The translations under genes were made by a program, and so were the position numbers. Source: Synechococcales cyanobacterium PMM_0073 (GTDB lineage: Bacteria; Cyanobacteriota; Cyanobacteriia; Elainellales; Elainellaceae). Taken from it: 9,272 nt of DNA. Positions 1 through 6,717 of this stretch are shown here, piece after piece (positions within the stretch are counted from its first letter, which is position 1; every line of letters begins with the position of its first letter). The stretch lies in the NCBI GenBank assembly GCA_949127695.1, contig CASBQH010000348.1, forward strand, positions 1 to 9,272. The letters are read 5' to 3'. The notes beneath the pieces were generated by a model. The model made no database searches, was not told the DNA's origin, and saw nothing but the letters and a program-made list of their open reading frames with translations.

Positions 1-1352
1 CCTTTGCGGCGATTGCTGGAGTTAGCCCGATGGTGGCGCTCTATGCCTCGTTTGCAATGGCAGTAGTGATTGCGATTGCGGGCGGACGCAGCGGCATGAT
101 TTCGGCTGCGACTGGCTCTATGGCGCTGCTGATGATCAGCCTGGTGCAGCAGCATGGCGTTGAGTATTTGTTTGCAGCCACCATTTTGACTGGCATGATT
201 CAGGTGGTGATGGGGCTGTTGCGGCTCGATCGATGCTTTAGCTTGATCCCGCAAACCGTGATTGCCGGATTTGTCAACGCGCTTGGCATTTTAATTTTTA
301 TTGCCCAACTCCAGCAGCTCTCCGGCCAGTCCTGGCTGGCTTACGGCATGGTGGCCGCAACGCTGGCGATTGTCTATCTGCTGCCGCGCTTCACTGATGC
401 CATTCCGGCTCCGCTGGTGGCGATTGTCAGCATGACGGCGGTGGCGATTGCCATTGGCCTGCCGATTCAGCGGGTGGGCGATATTGGCGAAATTACCCGC
501 AGCTTGCCCAGCCTGCATTTGCCCCAGGTGAGCGTTTCGCTGGAGACCCTGGCGATTATTTTCCCCTATGCGCTAGCGCTGGCGATTGTCGGGCTGCTGG
601 AGTCGCTGCTAACGGCTGGCCTGATTGACGAGATCACCGATAGCCCCAGCTCTAAACCCCGCGAGATGCGCGGCCAGGGGATCGCCAATATGGTCACGGG
701 CTGTCTGGGCGGTATGGCGGGCTGCGGCATGGTGGGGCAATCCATGATTAACCTGCGCTCAGGTGCCAGAGGGCGACTCTCTACCGGCGTGGCTGGCGCG
801 TTTCTGCTGTTCTCAATCTTCGTGCTGCGAGACTGGGTGCAGCAGATCCCGATGGCGGCGCTGGCTGGCGTAATGATCATGGTGGCGGGCGAAACCTGCG
901 ATTTTAAGGCGCTGAAGCAGCTGAAGCGGATGCCGCTGGGCGAGGTGCTGGTGATGCCGCTGACGATCGCCGTCAGTTTGGCGACGCATAATTTGGCCTA
1001 TGGCGTCTTGGCGGGGCTGCTCTACAGCGCGCTGCTCTATGTCTGGCAGGCGGCTCAAATTCGCGTCAGCTCAGAGCAGCATCTGGAGGTCAAAACCTAT
1101 TGTTTGTCGGGTCATCTGTTTTTTGGCTCGGCGGCAGCGCTGATCGAGCAGTTTGATCCGCGTCACGATCCCGACGAGGTGGTGATTGACTTGACCCAGG
1201 CTGATCTGCTGGATCACGCTGCTGCTCAGGGCTTGATCAAGCTAATTGCCAGCTATGAGCGCCGTCAGAAGCGGGTGACGCTGACGGGTCTCTCGCCCCA
1301 GAGCCGCAAGCTGGCGCTGAGAGCGGGACTCTCGCCAGAAATCCTGCGCTGA
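1..1352 (+). CDS. SulP-family inorganic anion transporter with C-terminal STAS domain (5' end outside window)
   Basis: This is an inner-membrane secondary transporter of the SulP (SLC26-like) family, which moves anions such as sulfate or bicarbonate. The reading frame is open to the left edge: codons upstream of the first visible ATG (base 30) read FAAIAGVSP, which matches the end of the first SulP helix, so that ATG is internal and roughly the first 30-60 residues are missing. Successive hydrophobic helices fill about bases 30-1060. They include the family-typical GxxSxxTGS-like stretch near base 100, the PQTVIAGFVNALG helix near base 250 and a glycine-rich GQGIANMVTGCLGG segment near base 675. 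A short cytoplasmic STAS domain (about 1075-1340) follows, with a VVIDLTQADLLD strand-loop. At the position where anti-sigma antagonists carry a phosphorylatable Ser, this protein has His-Ala. The substrate cannot be decided; BicA-type bicarbonate and sulfate carriers share this fold, and the STAS tail is shorter than in BicA. It ends with TGA 70 bases before the methyltransferase. Confidence 0.9.
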   Translation, partial: FAAIAGVSPMVALYASFAMAVVIAIAGGRSGMISAATGSMALLMISLVQQHGVEYLFAATILTGMIQVVMGLLRLDRCFSLIPQTVIAGFVNALGILIFIAQLQQLSGQSWLAYGMVAATLAIVYLLPRFTDAIPAPLVAIVSMTAVAIAIGLPIQRVGDIGEITRSLPSLHLPQVSVSLETLAIIFPYALALAIVGLLESLLTAGLIDEITDSPSSKPREMRGQGIANMVTGCLGGMAGCGMVGQSMINLRSGARGRLSTGVAGAFLLFSIFVLRDWVQQIPMAALAGVMIMVAGETCDFKALKQLKRMPLGEVLVMPLTIAVSLATHNLAYGVLAGLLYSALLYVWQAAQIRVSSEQHLEVKTYCLSGHLFFGSAAALIEQFDPRHDPDEVVIDLTQADLLDHAAAQGLIKLIASYERRQKRVTLTGLSPQSRKLALRAGLSPEILR

Positions 1353-1387
1353 TCAGCTCCGCAGAATTCATTCCCAGGCGAAACCAG

Positions 1388-1393
1388 TAGACT
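1388..1393 (+). promoter_or_regulatory. Candidate -10 element for the rRNA methyltransferase gene
   Basis: TAGACT fits the TAnnnT pattern of sigma-70 -10 boxes and lies about 30 bases before the ATG at 1423, inside the 70-base gap after the transporter stop. No convincing -35 is seen at 17 bases. The surrounding CAGTAGACT recurs before the phasin gene at 7547-7555, which mildly supports its being a promoter element. Read-through from the transporter is equally possible. Confidence 0.25.
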
Positions 1394-1422
1394 AGAGTAG
1401 CCTTTGCTGGACTGAATTTCTG

Positions 1423-2628
1423 ATGTCTCAACTTTCTCCCCGCCCGCGCCTGACTCTGCGTAGACATAAATCAGAGCCGCTGCGGCGGTTTCATCCCTGG
1501 GTGTTTTCGGGCGCGATCCAGCGCAGTGAGGGCGAGCTGAGCGATGGTGCGGTCGTGGAAGTCTACGACGATGAGGGCGAATTTTTGGCGGTGGGGCATT
1601 ACGGCTCAGGTAGCATCGCCGTAAAAGTTTTAGCCTTTGAGCCTGTCGAAGATTTGCAGGCGCTATTGCAGGCGCGACTTGAAGCCGCCTATGCGCTGCG
1701 GCAGCAGGTGGGCTTGGCCGATGGCTCGCAGACTAACAGCCCACAAACCAACTGCTATCGGCTGGTCAACGCCGAGGGTGACGGCTTGCCCGGTCTGATT
1801 ATTGACTGGTACAACGGCGTGGCGGTGATACAGGCGCATTCGCTGGGCATGTATCAGCAGCGGCAGGGCATTGTCCAAGCGCTACAGGGCATCTATGGAG
1901 ACGCGCTGAAGGCGGTCTATGACAAGAGTGCCTCGCAGCTGTTTCGCAAATCTGATCAGGCGGACGAATATCTGCTGGGCGAACCCAGCATTGGCGAAGT
2001 CTTGGAATATGGGCATCGCTTCCTGGTCGATTGGGAGACAGGCCAGAAAACCGGCTTCTTCCTCGATCAGCGCGAACACCGGGCTTTGCTAGCGCGCTAT
2101 GCCCCAGGCCAAAAGGTACTCAACAGCTTTTGCTATTCGGGTGGGTTTTCAGTCTATGCGCTTCAGGCGGGCGCTAGACAGGTCGATTCGGTGGATACTT
2201 CGCTGAAGGCAATTGACTGGACAAAGGAAAATATTGCCCGCAACCCGGCGGTTTCTGGGCTGCATCAGACCCACAGCGAAGAAGTCTTTCCCTTTCTCAA
2301 AGACTGCGATGCTGACTATGACATCATTGTGCTAGATCCACCTGCCTTTGCTAAAAGCCAATCTGCCCGCCATCAGGCCGTGATGGCCTACAAGCGGCTA
2401 AACCAATTGGCGATTGCCAAACTGCGCCCGGGTGGCCTGCTGTTCACCTTCTCCTGCTCGCAGGTGGTGCTACCAGAATATTTCAACGGCGCGGTGATGG
2501 CAGGGGCAATTGAAGCAGGCCGACCCGTTAAAATTCTGCACCATCTCACCCAGCCGCCCGACCACCCAATCAGCATTTACCACCCCGAAGGTCTATACCT
2601 GAAAGGGCTGGTGCTACGGGTGGATTAA
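1423..2628 (+). CDS. rlmI: RlmI-type class I SAM-dependent 23S rRNA (cytosine-C5) methyltransferase
   Basis: The 401-residue product matches the RlmI/RlmK-like family, whose E. coli member makes m5C1962 in 23S rRNA; length and domain order agree. An N-terminal PUA RNA-binding domain (about 8-85) begins with the typical RRFHPWVFSGAI segment. The central part contains NAEGDGLPGLIIDWY (about 115-130) and the ETGQKTGFFLDQREHR segment (about 205-220). The Rossmann methyltransferase core follows: motif I VLNSFCYSGGFSVYAL from V232, acidic VDTS after it, motif IV LDPPAF with D305-P306-P307, and TFSCS at 342-346, whose Cys345 corresponds to the family cysteine near the active site. The C-terminal DHPISIYHPEGLYLKGLVLRV block is also family-typical. 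No strong Shine-Dalgarno is seen before the ATG, but the PUA domain begins right after it. The TAA stop overlaps the opposite-strand stop of the phosphatase gene. The family is clear; the exact target base in this organism is inferred. Confidence 0.93.
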   Translation: MSQLSPRPRLTLRRHKSEPLRRFHPWVFSGAIQRSEGELSDGAVVEVYDDEGEFLAVGHYGSGSIAVKVLAFEPVEDLQALLQARLEAAYALRQQVGLADGSQTNSPQTNCYRLVNAEGDGLPGLIIDWYNGVAVIQAHSLGMYQQRQGIVQALQGIYGDALKAVYDKSASQLFRKSDQADEYLLGEPSIGEVLEYGHRFLVDWETGQKTGFFLDQREHRALLARYAPGQKVLNSFCYSGGFSVYALQAGARQVDSVDTSLKAIDWTKENIARNPAVSGLHQTHSEEVFPFLKDCDADYDIIVLDPPAFAKSQSARHQAVMAYKRLNQLAIAKLRPGGLLFTFSCSQVVLPEYFNGAVMAGAIEAGRPVKILHHLTQPPDHPISIYHPEGLYLKGLVLRVD

Positions 2629-3110
2629 GCCCGTACCTGCGGCTCGACCTGCTCCAGCAAGCCTTCGCAGGCATCTCGCAGCAGGTCGATCACATACTTA
2701 AAGCCTGACTCGCCGCCGTAGTAGGGGTCGGGCACTTCGCGGTCTTTGAAATGGCGGCAAAACTGGCAGATTAGCTTGACTTTATGCGCGTAGGCTCCGC
2801 TGCGATCTAGTGCCAAAATGTTGCGGTAGTTGTCGCCGTCCATCGCCAAAATCAGGTCAAATGCCTCAAAGTCAGCTGGCTCAAACTGACGCGCCGCGCC
2901 TGAGAGCGTGATTCCCTGCTGAACGGCGGCGGCAGACATGCGGCGATCCGGCGAGCTGCCAATGTGATAGCTGGAGGTGCCTGCCGAGTCGCAGGTAATT
3001 TGGCCAGACAGGCTGCGCTGCTGAATCAAATGATTCATGATGCCTTCAGCGGAGGGCGAGCGGCAGATATTGCCCAAACAGACAAACAGCAGGCGATAGG
3101 GACGAGTCAT
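2625..3110 (-). CDS. Low-molecular-weight protein tyrosine phosphatase
   Basis: A cytoplasmic phosphatase of the LMW-PTP fold, hydrolysing phosphotyrosine (arsenate-reductase activity is known in related proteins). With the start at 3110 it has 161 residues, the usual family size. The P-loop CX5R(S/T) is visible as C11-LGNIC-R17-S18, and the general-acid loop as D128-P-Y-Y. DSAGTSSYHIG (41-51) and DLILAMDGDN (85-94) are also family blocks. Two in-frame starts lie upstream (TTG at 3152 and ATG at 3134) and would add 14 or 8 residues with no family counterpart. I chose 3110 because MTRPYRLLFVCLGN places the first strand at the canonical distance. The Shine-Dalgarno is weak for all three. The gene lies 115 bases downstream of the carotenoid-protein gene on the same strand, but a good -10 (TATACT) sits in that gap. 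Its stop TAA interlocks with the methyltransferase stop. Its physiological substrate is unknown. Confidence 0.93.
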   Translation of the reverse strand: MTRPYRLLFVCLGNICRSPSAEGIMNHLIQQRSLSGQITCDSAGTSSYHIGSSPDRRMSAAAVQQGITLSGAARQFEPADFEAFDLILAMDGDNYRNILALDRSGAYAHKVKLICQFCRHFKDREVPDPYYGGESGFKYVIDLLRDACEGLLEQVEPQVRA

Positions 3111-3173
3111 AGCAGCTTCAAAAGGGGGCAGCATTGAGTTGGATTGCCGCAATCAGGGCTGCAAAACAGCCTT

Positions 3174-3179
3174 AGTATA
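3174..3179 (-). promoter_or_regulatory. Candidate -10 element (TATACT) for the phosphatase gene
   Basis: On the minus strand TATACT differs from the TATAAT consensus at one position and lies 64 bases before the chosen ATG (3110). No good -35 is seen at 17 bases. Between this box and the ATG lie two small hairpins (GGCTG/CAGCC at 3157-3171 and GATTG/CAATC at 3142-3154). If used, it would let the phosphatase be transcribed separately from the carotenoid protein upstream. Confidence 0.4.
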
Positions 3180-3225
3180 CCTGAAGCAATTGCTGCTGCT
3201 GCCCTTTCATGCAGTTCTATTGCCG

Positions 3226-3744
3226 CTACAGGCTCGCCGTCTTGCCCGTTTCGGCCTGAGTGGGAATGGGCTGGACTTGGCTATAGCCCATTTGGTTGGC
3301 AACCTCGCGCAGCACTGAAATTTGCTCCTGGAAGTCAAGCTGCTCAATTTGCTCCAGCACCGGGCTAATGGCTGAGGTTGGCTCATAGTCGTCCGGCAAA
3401 TCCACCACGGTATTGCCCATTGCCTGCGCCCAGGCAAACCAGACCAGCAGCTTGTTGTTGGGGGTAAGGCTACCGTAGGCGCGGCTGTATTCCGTGTCCT
3501 CACCGGCGGCAATTTGGCGCATGGCAGCCAGCTGATCCTCTGGCGCAATGCTGTAGAAGTCTCCCAGCAGCACTGGCGCTAGATTCGGCTCAGCGGCAGT
3601 GGGGGCAGCAGGCGTAATCTGATCGCCCATGGCTGCATAGATCCAGTAGAGTAACGCCAGCTTTTCGTCGATGCCTAGCTTGCTGTAGGTCGCATAGGTG
3701 CTTTGGGTAGCAGCAGAGAGCAGCTCGGTGGGTTGCTTGGGCAT
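3226..3744 (-). CDS. Helical carotenoid protein (stand-alone OCP N-terminal domain)
   Basis: The 172-residue product is a complete all-helical carotenoid-binding domain matching the N-terminal domain of the orange carotenoid protein, without the C-terminal NTF2-like sensor domain. Such paralogs (helical carotenoid proteins, HCPs) are water-soluble, bind a keto-carotenoid, and depending on clade quench singlet oxygen or phycobilisome energy. Recognisable blocks are EKLALLYWIYAAMG (27-40), AYGSLTPNNKLLVWFAWAQAMG in two parts (89-110) and ISVLREVANQMG (142-153). By eye alignment Y36, W102 and R146 correspond to OCP Tyr44, Trp110 and Arg155 (carotenoid contacts and, for Arg155, the interdomain/phycobilisome surface); OCP Trp41 is Tyr33 here. 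The C-terminal ~20 residues look like a free tail. An ATG at 3744 with GGAG 8 bases upstream supports the start. No partner CTD-homolog or FRP gene is in the window. The HCP clade, and hence quenching ability, cannot be assigned by reading alone. Confidence 0.93.
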   Translation of the reverse strand: MPKQPTELLSAATQSTYATYSKLGIDEKLALLYWIYAAMGDQITPAAPTAAEPNLAPVLLGDFYSIAPEDQLAAMRQIAAGEDTEYSRAYGSLTPNNKLLVWFAWAQAMGNTVVDLPDDYEPTSAISPVLEQIEQLDFQEQISVLREVANQMGYSQVQPIPTQAETGKTASL

Positions 3745-3966
3745 AGCGGTGGCTCCAGATACAATTTGCTCCCAGATTAATCAAATTAGGGTGAGCTAGA
3801 AACCAACCCGTGGCGATAGATCTGACGCAGCAAACTAGCGCAAAACTCTCTCCAATTCGCTCCAGCAGATCTCTCCTGCGGTAGACCGACTTACCCAACA
3901 GGCTCTCTTACGATTAGCGCCATAGACCGAAACTTGTAGCAAGCAATCGCAAGCAGGAGTATGGCA
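3745..3966. promoter_or_regulatory. Divergent intergenic region between the carotenoid protein and the acidic small protein
   Basis: About 220 bases separate two divergently read genes, so both promoters should lie here. A tentative minus-strand pair is TTGGTT (3806-3801) and TGATTA (3783-3778) with a 17-base spacer, placing a start about 30-40 bases before the carotenoid-protein ATG; the -10 match is poor. I could not find a convincing plus-strand promoter. No long inverted repeat or tandem operator is evident. Confidence 0.35.
3955..3959 (+). promoter_or_regulatory. Ribosome binding site that decides the start of the acidic small protein
   Basis: AGGAG at 3955-3959 is only one base from the first in-frame ATG (3961) but seven bases from the second ATG (3967). 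Normal spacing therefore favours 3967, removing the first two codons (Met-Ala) of the longer reading. Confidence 0.75.
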
Positions 3967-4254
3967 ATGTCAGATTCGTCATCAGGTTCGTCAGATTCAC
4001 TCAATTCAAACGCAGATTCTCCGCTAGACCCGACAACGGCCAATTACGACGCCCAGCAGCTCGCCGCAGAAATCCAGGCGGGCGAAGAGAAAGCTCCCAA
4101 AGTGGATGCTGAGGCTGACTACGAGCGCTCTAAGCAATTTGATGTAGCTGAAATTGACCGAGCGACCGCTAGCGCAGACAGCACAGAAGAGGCTGGCAAT
4201 CCGGAGAGCTACTTGGATATGGCCAAGCAGGTCACGCCCAAATCAGACCATTAG
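3967..4254 (+). CDS. Small acidic, probably disordered protein of unknown function
   Basis: The 95-residue product (start chosen from the ribosome binding site) is not assigned to a characterised family. The first ~18 residues are almost only Ser, Asp and Gly; the rest is rich in Ala, Glu, Asp and Lys with no hydrophobic core, no signal peptide, no membrane segment and no cysteine. The middle (DYERSKQFDVAEIDRATAS) is the most ordered-looking stretch and could be a short amphipathic helix. The end (PESYLDMAKQVTP) resembles what I recall from short conserved cyanobacterial hypothetical proteins, but I cannot name a family. Coding status is supported by the good Shine-Dalgarno, the in-frame composition and the strong terminator 50 bases downstream. 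It appears to be a single-gene transcript, divergent from the carotenoid protein. A cytoplasmic location is inferred. Confidence 0.75.
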   Translation: MSDSSSGSSDSLNSNADSPLDPTTANYDAQQLAAEIQAGEEKAPKVDAEADYERSKQFDVAEIDRATASADSTEEAGNPESYLDMAKQVTPKSDH

Positions 4255-4303
4255 CGTTTAGAAATCTCTAGAAGCAGGTTCTCGCAAATTGCATGGTCTG
4301 ATT

Positions 4304-4345
4304 GGGGCAGAAAGTTTTAATTGCTTTCTGCCCCAGCTGTTTTTT
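4304..4345 (+). terminator. Intrinsic terminator after the acidic small protein
   Basis: A perfect 11-bp stem, GGGGCAGAAAG (4304-4314) pairing with CTTTCTGCCCC (4324-4334), encloses a 9-base loop. Six T follow at 4340-4345 after a five-base AGCTG gap. The G/C-rich base, short loop and T run are those of a Rho-independent terminator. It isolates the upstream small gene from the deacetylase gene. Confidence 0.8.
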
Positions 4346-4422
4346 AGCTGTTCTATCGCGCTGAAGCCAAACGCAGCCTGCCTTTGGCTAGGACATATCC
4401 GATTTTCTTATCTATATCTTAG

Positions 4423-4428
4423 TAAAAT
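4423..4428 (+). promoter_or_regulatory. Candidate -10 element for the deacetylase gene
   Basis: The stretch 4385-4440 is clearly more AT-rich than its surroundings. TAAAAT at 4423-4428 matches five of six -10 consensus positions, about 95 bases before the ATG. TTGGCT (4384-4389) looks like a -35 but is too far from this box; other weak boxes (TATCTA, TATCTT) lie at 4409-4420. A promoter is needed here because a terminator precedes it. Confidence 0.3.
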
Positions 4429-4521
4429 ATCAGCAAAAATGTGGCCTCTAGCACCTGACAAAGCGGCAAAAATCCGTTACATATGACAGCGGATGTTCTT
4501 TGCTGAAACTGATCAAACTGT

Positions 4522-6672
4522 ATGAAACGGCATTGGTGGGTGTGGGGTCAGAAGTCAGCGAGTTTGGATCAACCGATTGATCAAGTACAGCCGCCGCTCA
4601 CAGATGAGCAGCCGAGCTTGGAAGCGGCAAGTTCAGAGGAGTCAGAGCAATCTGCTCTCAGTCAAGCTGATGCTCAGCCTAAGGTCACAGTGCTGACTAA
4701 TCGCTCTGGCTCAGGCAATCTACGCTTCGCTTACTTTGGCTTTTTGGCAGTTGCCCTCGCGGTTCCAACGGTTTATGGGCTGAAGCCATCGCTGGCCTCG
4801 CTGGTGACTCTGGCCGAGACGAGTTTGGGGCTGAGTCAGGCTGAGGCTGTGCCGTTAGCAGAGTTGCCTGCCACTCCGCCCGTCGTTCCAGAAGCAGCTC
4901 CAGTCGCTGCTACCAGTCAAACTTGCCCAGCCGAAGCCGCGCCGTCTAGCGTCAAAGCTAACAGCCCTAAAGCAGCTAATAGTCAACAAATTGAGTCTGA
5001 CAGCGCTCCCCCGATTGAACCCGGCATTCAGCAGCCCTCCGTTTCACCGCCAATTGCCTTTCCGGCCTCAGCTCCCCAGGCCAATTCAACCGCTGCTCCA
5101 GCCGCTCCTAGCTTGGCACAGACGGGTCTCTCGACCGTCGGAGACTTGGGAGCGGTGCTCGCGGCTCAGTCTGCTGCCAAATTTCCGCAGGTTGCCCAGC
5201 TGGCGCGGCTGGCGCGAGTGCCGGTGATTATGTATCACGATATTCTGCCGGAAAAGCAGGTGTTTTTTGACGTGACGCCAGCCGAGTTTGAAGCTGCTCT
5301 CCAGCAGATTCAGCAAAAAGGGCTGACGCCAATCAGCGTTGACCAGCTTGCCCTTCACCTCAGCACCGGCAGTCCATTGCCCGCCAAACCGATCTTGCTC
5401 AGCTTTGACGATGGCTATGAAGGCCACTATACCCAGGTCTACCCGCTGCTGAAAAAATATGGCTACCCCGCCATGTTTGGCATCTATACGGCCAAAGTTG
5501 ACAAGAAAATAGGCCGCTCCAGCCTCAACTGGCAGCAGATTCGCGAAATGGCTGCCGACCCGCTGATTACAATTGCCTCGCACAGCATCACCCATCCGGC
5601 TGACCTGAGCAAGCTGACCAATGAGGGACTTCGCCGCGAAATCGTCGAGTCCAAGCGGATTTTAGAAATGCAGCTCGGCATCCCAATCAAATATTTTGTC
5701 TATCCAGAAGGCAACTACGACGAGCGCACGAAAGAGATGATTCAGCTGGCGGGCTATCAGCTGGCCTTCACGATGGATGACGAGGCCAATCGGTTTGCGG
5801 GTGCCTCGAAAGACCTATTTAGCATTGAGCGGATTGGCCAGTCGGAGCTAGCGGCCACTTTAGATCAGTCCTATGGCGGCCCAGCAATGCCGCCGCCGGG
5901 GCAAGCTTTTCAGTTTGATGCGCCTGTTCAGCTGACCAAAGCCACCGTGGGGACTGTGCCGCTGATTTTTGCCAGCGGTGGGCGTCCAGTTACTATCCAT
6001 GCCGACAGTCGCTACCAGGTGGCTGAAATTGTTCAAAAAACCAACGCCCTCGCAGCGGTAGACGGCGGCTTTTTCTCGCTGGAATACCTCAACTCAAACG
6101 TGATGGTGGGGCCGGTCTTGAGCCAGAGCAGCGGTAAATTTGTCCCTGGCAACGTCAAAGAAATTCGCCGGATTCAGGGACGACCGCTGGTGCTGATTAG
6201 CCCAACTGAGGTGAAATACCTGCCGTTTGATCCAGCTAAGCATAACGAGCTAGCCGGACTCAAGGCCGAACTCCCTGGCCTCACCGATGCCTTCGTGGCT
6301 GCGGCCTGGTTGGTCAGAGAGAGTCAGCCTCAGCCAGCCGCCAACTTCGGCAACTTGTTTGACTTTGATGCCGCTCGCGACCGGGCTTACTGGGGCATTG
6401 ACCAGGCCGGACGAACGGTGCTGGGCGTGTCGAGTGACTATGTGGACTCGGTGGCGCTGGGTGAAGCGCTGAGTCAGGCGGGGCTGCGCGATGCGGTAAT
6501 GCTAGACTCTGGAGCCAGCGCCTCGCTGGTCTATTTGGGGCAGTCGCAAATGAGCTATGATCCGCGCCCCGTGCCGCATGTGGTGGCGATTGTGCCGCCT
6601 ACCGGCCTCGACCTTAACGATCCCTGCAAGCTGGGCAAAAAGCAGCTGGGCAAAAAGCCAGCAAAACTCTAG
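4522..6672 (+). CDS. Membrane-anchored NodB polysaccharide deacetylase fused to a phosphodiester-glycosidase (NAGPA/DUF2233-like) domain
   Basis: This 716-residue protein has five parts. Residues 1-66 are a polar, acidic N-terminus, likely cytoplasmic. Residues 69-87 form one transmembrane helix (FAYFGFLAVALAVPTVYGL), which should anchor the rest outside the membrane. About 100-230 is a Pro/Ala/Ser-rich linker. About 234-450 is a NodB carbohydrate-esterase-4 domain, which removes N-acetyl groups from polysaccharide: MYHD, then SFDDGY (D296-D297, catalytic base and metal ligand), then H354-SIT-H358 (metal ligands), then Y394-PEG-N. About 485-695 is a phosphodiester-glycosidase-type domain, with VDGGFF (513-518) and LDSGAS (661-666) in place of the usual NGGFF and LDGGGS blocks. 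Oddities: Glu396 where many relatives have an aromatic in the third motif, and Ser/Ala in the second glycine block. The C-terminus is lysine-rich. No clear Shine-Dalgarno precedes the ATG. Envelope or exopolysaccharide processing is inferred; the substrate is unknown. Confidence 0.9.
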   Translation: MKRHWWVWGQKSASLDQPIDQVQPPLTDEQPSLEAASSEESEQSALSQADAQPKVTVLTNRSGSGNLRFAYFGFLAVALAVPTVYGLKPSLASLVTLAETSLGLSQAEAVPLAELPATPPVVPEAAPVAATSQTCPAEAAPSSVKANSPKAANSQQIESDSAPPIEPGIQQPSVSPPIAFPASAPQANSTAAPAAPSLAQTGLSTVGDLGAVLAAQSAAKFPQVAQLARLARVPVIMYHDILPEKQVFFDVTPAEFEAALQQIQQKGLTPISVDQLALHLSTGSPLPAKPILLSFDDGYEGHYTQVYPLLKKYGYPAMFGIYTAKVDKKIGRSSLNWQQIREMAADPLITIASHSITHPADLSKLTNEGLRREIVESKRILEMQLGIPIKYFVYPEGNYDERTKEMIQLAGYQLAFTMDDEANRFAGASKDLFSIERIGQSELAATLDQSYGGPAMPPPGQAFQFDAPVQLTKATVGTVPLIFASGGRPVTIHADSRYQVAEIVQKTNALAAVDGGFFSLEYLNSNVMVGPVLSQSSGKFVPGNVKEIRRIQGRPLVLISPTEVKYLPFDPAKHNELAGLKAELPGLTDAFVAAAWLVRESQPQPAANFGNLFDFDAARDRAYWGIDQAGRTVLGVSSDYVDSVALGEALSQAGLRDAVMLDSGASASLVYLGQSQMSYDPRPVPHVVAIVPPTGLDLNDPCKLGKKQLGKKPAKL

Positions 6673-6717
6673 GAACTCGGCGGTTAGTCACTCCAGCCGG
6701 CCAGAGTTTCCGCTAGC

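Noticed and set aside
3144..3368. 74-residue plus-strand frame across the phosphatase/carotenoid-protein gap
   Set aside because: Mostly antisense to the carotenoid protein, no ribosome binding site, no family pattern.
4289..4486. 65-residue plus-strand frame in the gap before the deacetylase
   Set aside because: It contains the strong terminator hairpin and the AT-rich promoter-like stretch and has no ribosome binding site, so coding is unlikely.
6664..6709. Inverted repeat AAACTCT/AGAGTTT in the gap between the deacetylase and zinc-ribbon stops
   Set aside because: Seven-base arms with a 32-base loop and no T run; inner pairing is imperfect, so I do not call a terminator.
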